A stretch of 8,284 bases of DNA from an uncultured Clostridia bacterium. Its GTDB lineage: Bacteria; Bacillota; Clostridia; Oscillospirales; Acutalibacteraceae. Below are positions 7,201 to 8,284 of this stretch, one piece after another; within the stretch, counting starts at the first letter, position 1, and every line of letters starts with the position of its first letter. The notes under the pieces were generated by a model. The model worked only from the letters and a program-made list of their open reading frames with translations. It made no database searches and was not told the DNA's origin. Where the stretch lies: NCBI GenBank assembly GCA_946539105.1, contig CAMNHG010000056.1:1-8284 (forward strand), given 5' to 3'. The position numbers and the translations under genes are program-made.

Positions 7201-8284
7201 ATGCTAAAGCTCAGAAGATTTTTAACAGACTACAAAAAAGAATGTATTATCGGGCCGTTGTGCAAGCTGTTCGAGGCGATACTCGAGCTGTTTGTGCCCC
7301 TCGTAATGGCGAACATTATCGACGTGGGAATTAATGAGCTGCACGACAAAAGCTATGTGATAAGGATGGGCTTTGTACTTGTCGGACTGGCCGCAACAGG
7401 GCTGACAAGCGCGCTGTTCTGCCAGTACTTTGCAAGCAAGGCTTCTCAGGGCGCAGGCACAAAAATCCGCCGCGCGCTGTTTGAGCACATTAACTCTCTT
7501 TCCCACTCCGAAATTGACAGGCTGACCACGCCCTCGCTTATCACGAGAATCACAAACGACACAAACCGCGTTCAGCAGAATATCGCTATGATTATCCGCC
7601 TGCTCACGCGAGCTCCGTTTATTATAATCGGCTCGCTTGTTCTGGCGATGACGATAAACCTGAGGCTGTCGCTTATCTTCTTCGGCGCGGCGGTGCTGAT
7701 TGGACTAACTCTGTACCTTGTGATGACAAAGACTATCCCGATGTTCGGCGCGATTCAGAAAAAGCTCGACGGAATAGGTCTGCTCACACGCGAGAATTTA
7801 TCGGGCAACAGGGTTATCAGGGCGTTTTCGCGCCAAAAAAGCGAGTGCGAGCGCGTAGACATTGCCACCGAGGATTTGGCAAAGGCTTCAATCAGGGTTA
7901 GCAGGATTTCCGCGTTGCTCAACCCCATCACCTATGCAGTCACTAATATTGCGATTATTCTGATTATCTGGTTCGGCGCGGTAAACGTTAATGTCGGCGA
8001 AATGAGCACCGGTGATATTGTCGCGCTTGTAAGCTATATGACGCAGATTTTGCTCGCGATGATTGTTGTGGCGAATCTTGTTTTGCTGATGACTCAGGGT
8101 AGTGCTTCGGCGGCAAGGATAAATGAAGTGCTCGAAACCGAGCCTTCGGTAAAGGAAAAGACCAAGGATTATATTTCTATAAAAGAAAATAGTCCTAAAA
8201 TAGAATTTAAAAATGTCAGCTTCAGCTACCCCGGCGGCGACGACGAGCTGACGGACATCAGCTTTAAGATTAAACGCGGTCAGA
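7201..8284 (+). CDS. ABC exporter half-transporter (membrane domain plus start of ATPase), truncated by window end
   Basis: Reads open from ATG to the window edge: 361 codons, no stop. AAGGA at 7191-7195 precedes the start by five bases. Residues about 10-300 form a type I ABC exporter membrane domain with six predicted TM segments (roughly 17-40, 54-76, 137-155, 157-178, 240-262, 275-298). Cytoplasmic helix features include TRITNDTNRVQQNI (115-128) and TRENLSGNRVIRAFSR (196-211), typical of MdlB/LmrA-like multidrug exporters. The nucleotide-binding domain begins with IEFKNVSFSYPGG (334-346), and the sequence stops at KRGQ, just before Walker A. Full family length would be about 570-620 residues. 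Clostridial genes of this kind often come in pairs forming a heterodimer, so a second half-transporter may follow. Substrate (drug, lipid or peptide) cannot be read from the sequence. Divergent from the sensor kinase gene. Confidence 0.93.
   Translation, partial: MLKLRRFLTDYKKECIIGPLCKLFEAILELFVPLVMANIIDVGINELHDKSYVIRMGFVLVGLAATGLTSALFCQYFASKASQGAGTKIRRALFEHINSLSHSEIDRLTTPSLITRITNDTNRVQQNIAMIIRLLTRAPFIIIGSLVLAMTINLRLSLIFFGAAVLIGLTLYLVMTKTIPMFGAIQKKLDGIGLLTRENLSGNRVIRAFSRQKSECERVDIATEDLAKASIRVSRISALLNPITYAVTNIAIILIIWFGAVNVNVGEMSTGDIVALVSYMTQILLAMIVVANLVLLMTQGSASAARINEVLETEPSVKEKTKDYISIKENSPKIEFKNVSFSYPGGDDELTDISFKIKRGQ

Overview
The window looks like chromosomal DNA of a gut-type Firmicute, probably class Clostridia (Oscillospiraceae/Ruminococcaceae or close kin). 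This is inference from the gene order pgk-tpiA-gpmI, AAAGGA-type ribosome binding sites, U-tailed intrinsic terminators, a large hybrid histidine kinase, and GC-rich palindromic repeats in otherwise AT-rich gaps. No rRNA, tRNA, CRISPR array, transposase or integrase gene was found.

Left half (7-4002, + strand): three lower-glycolysis genes in one direction. They are phosphoglycerate kinase (pgk), triosephosphate isomerase (tpiA) and cofactor-independent phosphoglycerate mutase (gpmI). TpiA makes glyceraldehyde-3-phosphate from DHAP, Pgk recovers ATP from 1,3-bisphosphoglycerate, and GpmI converts 3-PGA to 2-PGA. gapA is usually upstream of pgk in such clusters but would lie outside the window. 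eno does not follow gpmI here. The genes are not tightly packed. The pgk-tpiA gap holds an array of small hairpins joined by a constant 9-base linker, then a REP-like hairpin, then a long multi-helix stem-loop. The tpiA-gpmI gap is almost entirely a 184-bp inverted-repeat element. A clear intrinsic terminator closes the unit after gpmI.

Middle (4003-4443): a 441-bp non-coding stretch. It has the gpmI terminator, a 12-bp-period direct repeat, a second + strand terminator, an AT-rich stretch, a MITE-like 117-bp element with 14-bp terminal inverted repeats, and a tandem heptamer that runs into the next gene's stop codon.

Right half (4444-8284): a divergent pair. On the - strand is an 832-residue membrane hybrid sensor kinase (TM, extracytoplasmic Cache-like sensor, TM, HAMP, HisKA, HATPase, REC, REC) starting at TTG and lacking an HPt domain. 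On the + strand is the first 361 residues of an ABC exporter half-transporter, cut by the window end just before Walker A. The 258-bp divergent intergenic region carries a sigma-A-like promoter for the transporter and two dyads that could be operators.

The most unusual signal is in the gaps. At least three repeat elements keep a fixed layout (linkers, hairpin order) while the stem sequences differ with both arms changed together. This is structure-conserved, sequence-variable DNA, suggesting selection on or spread through folding.
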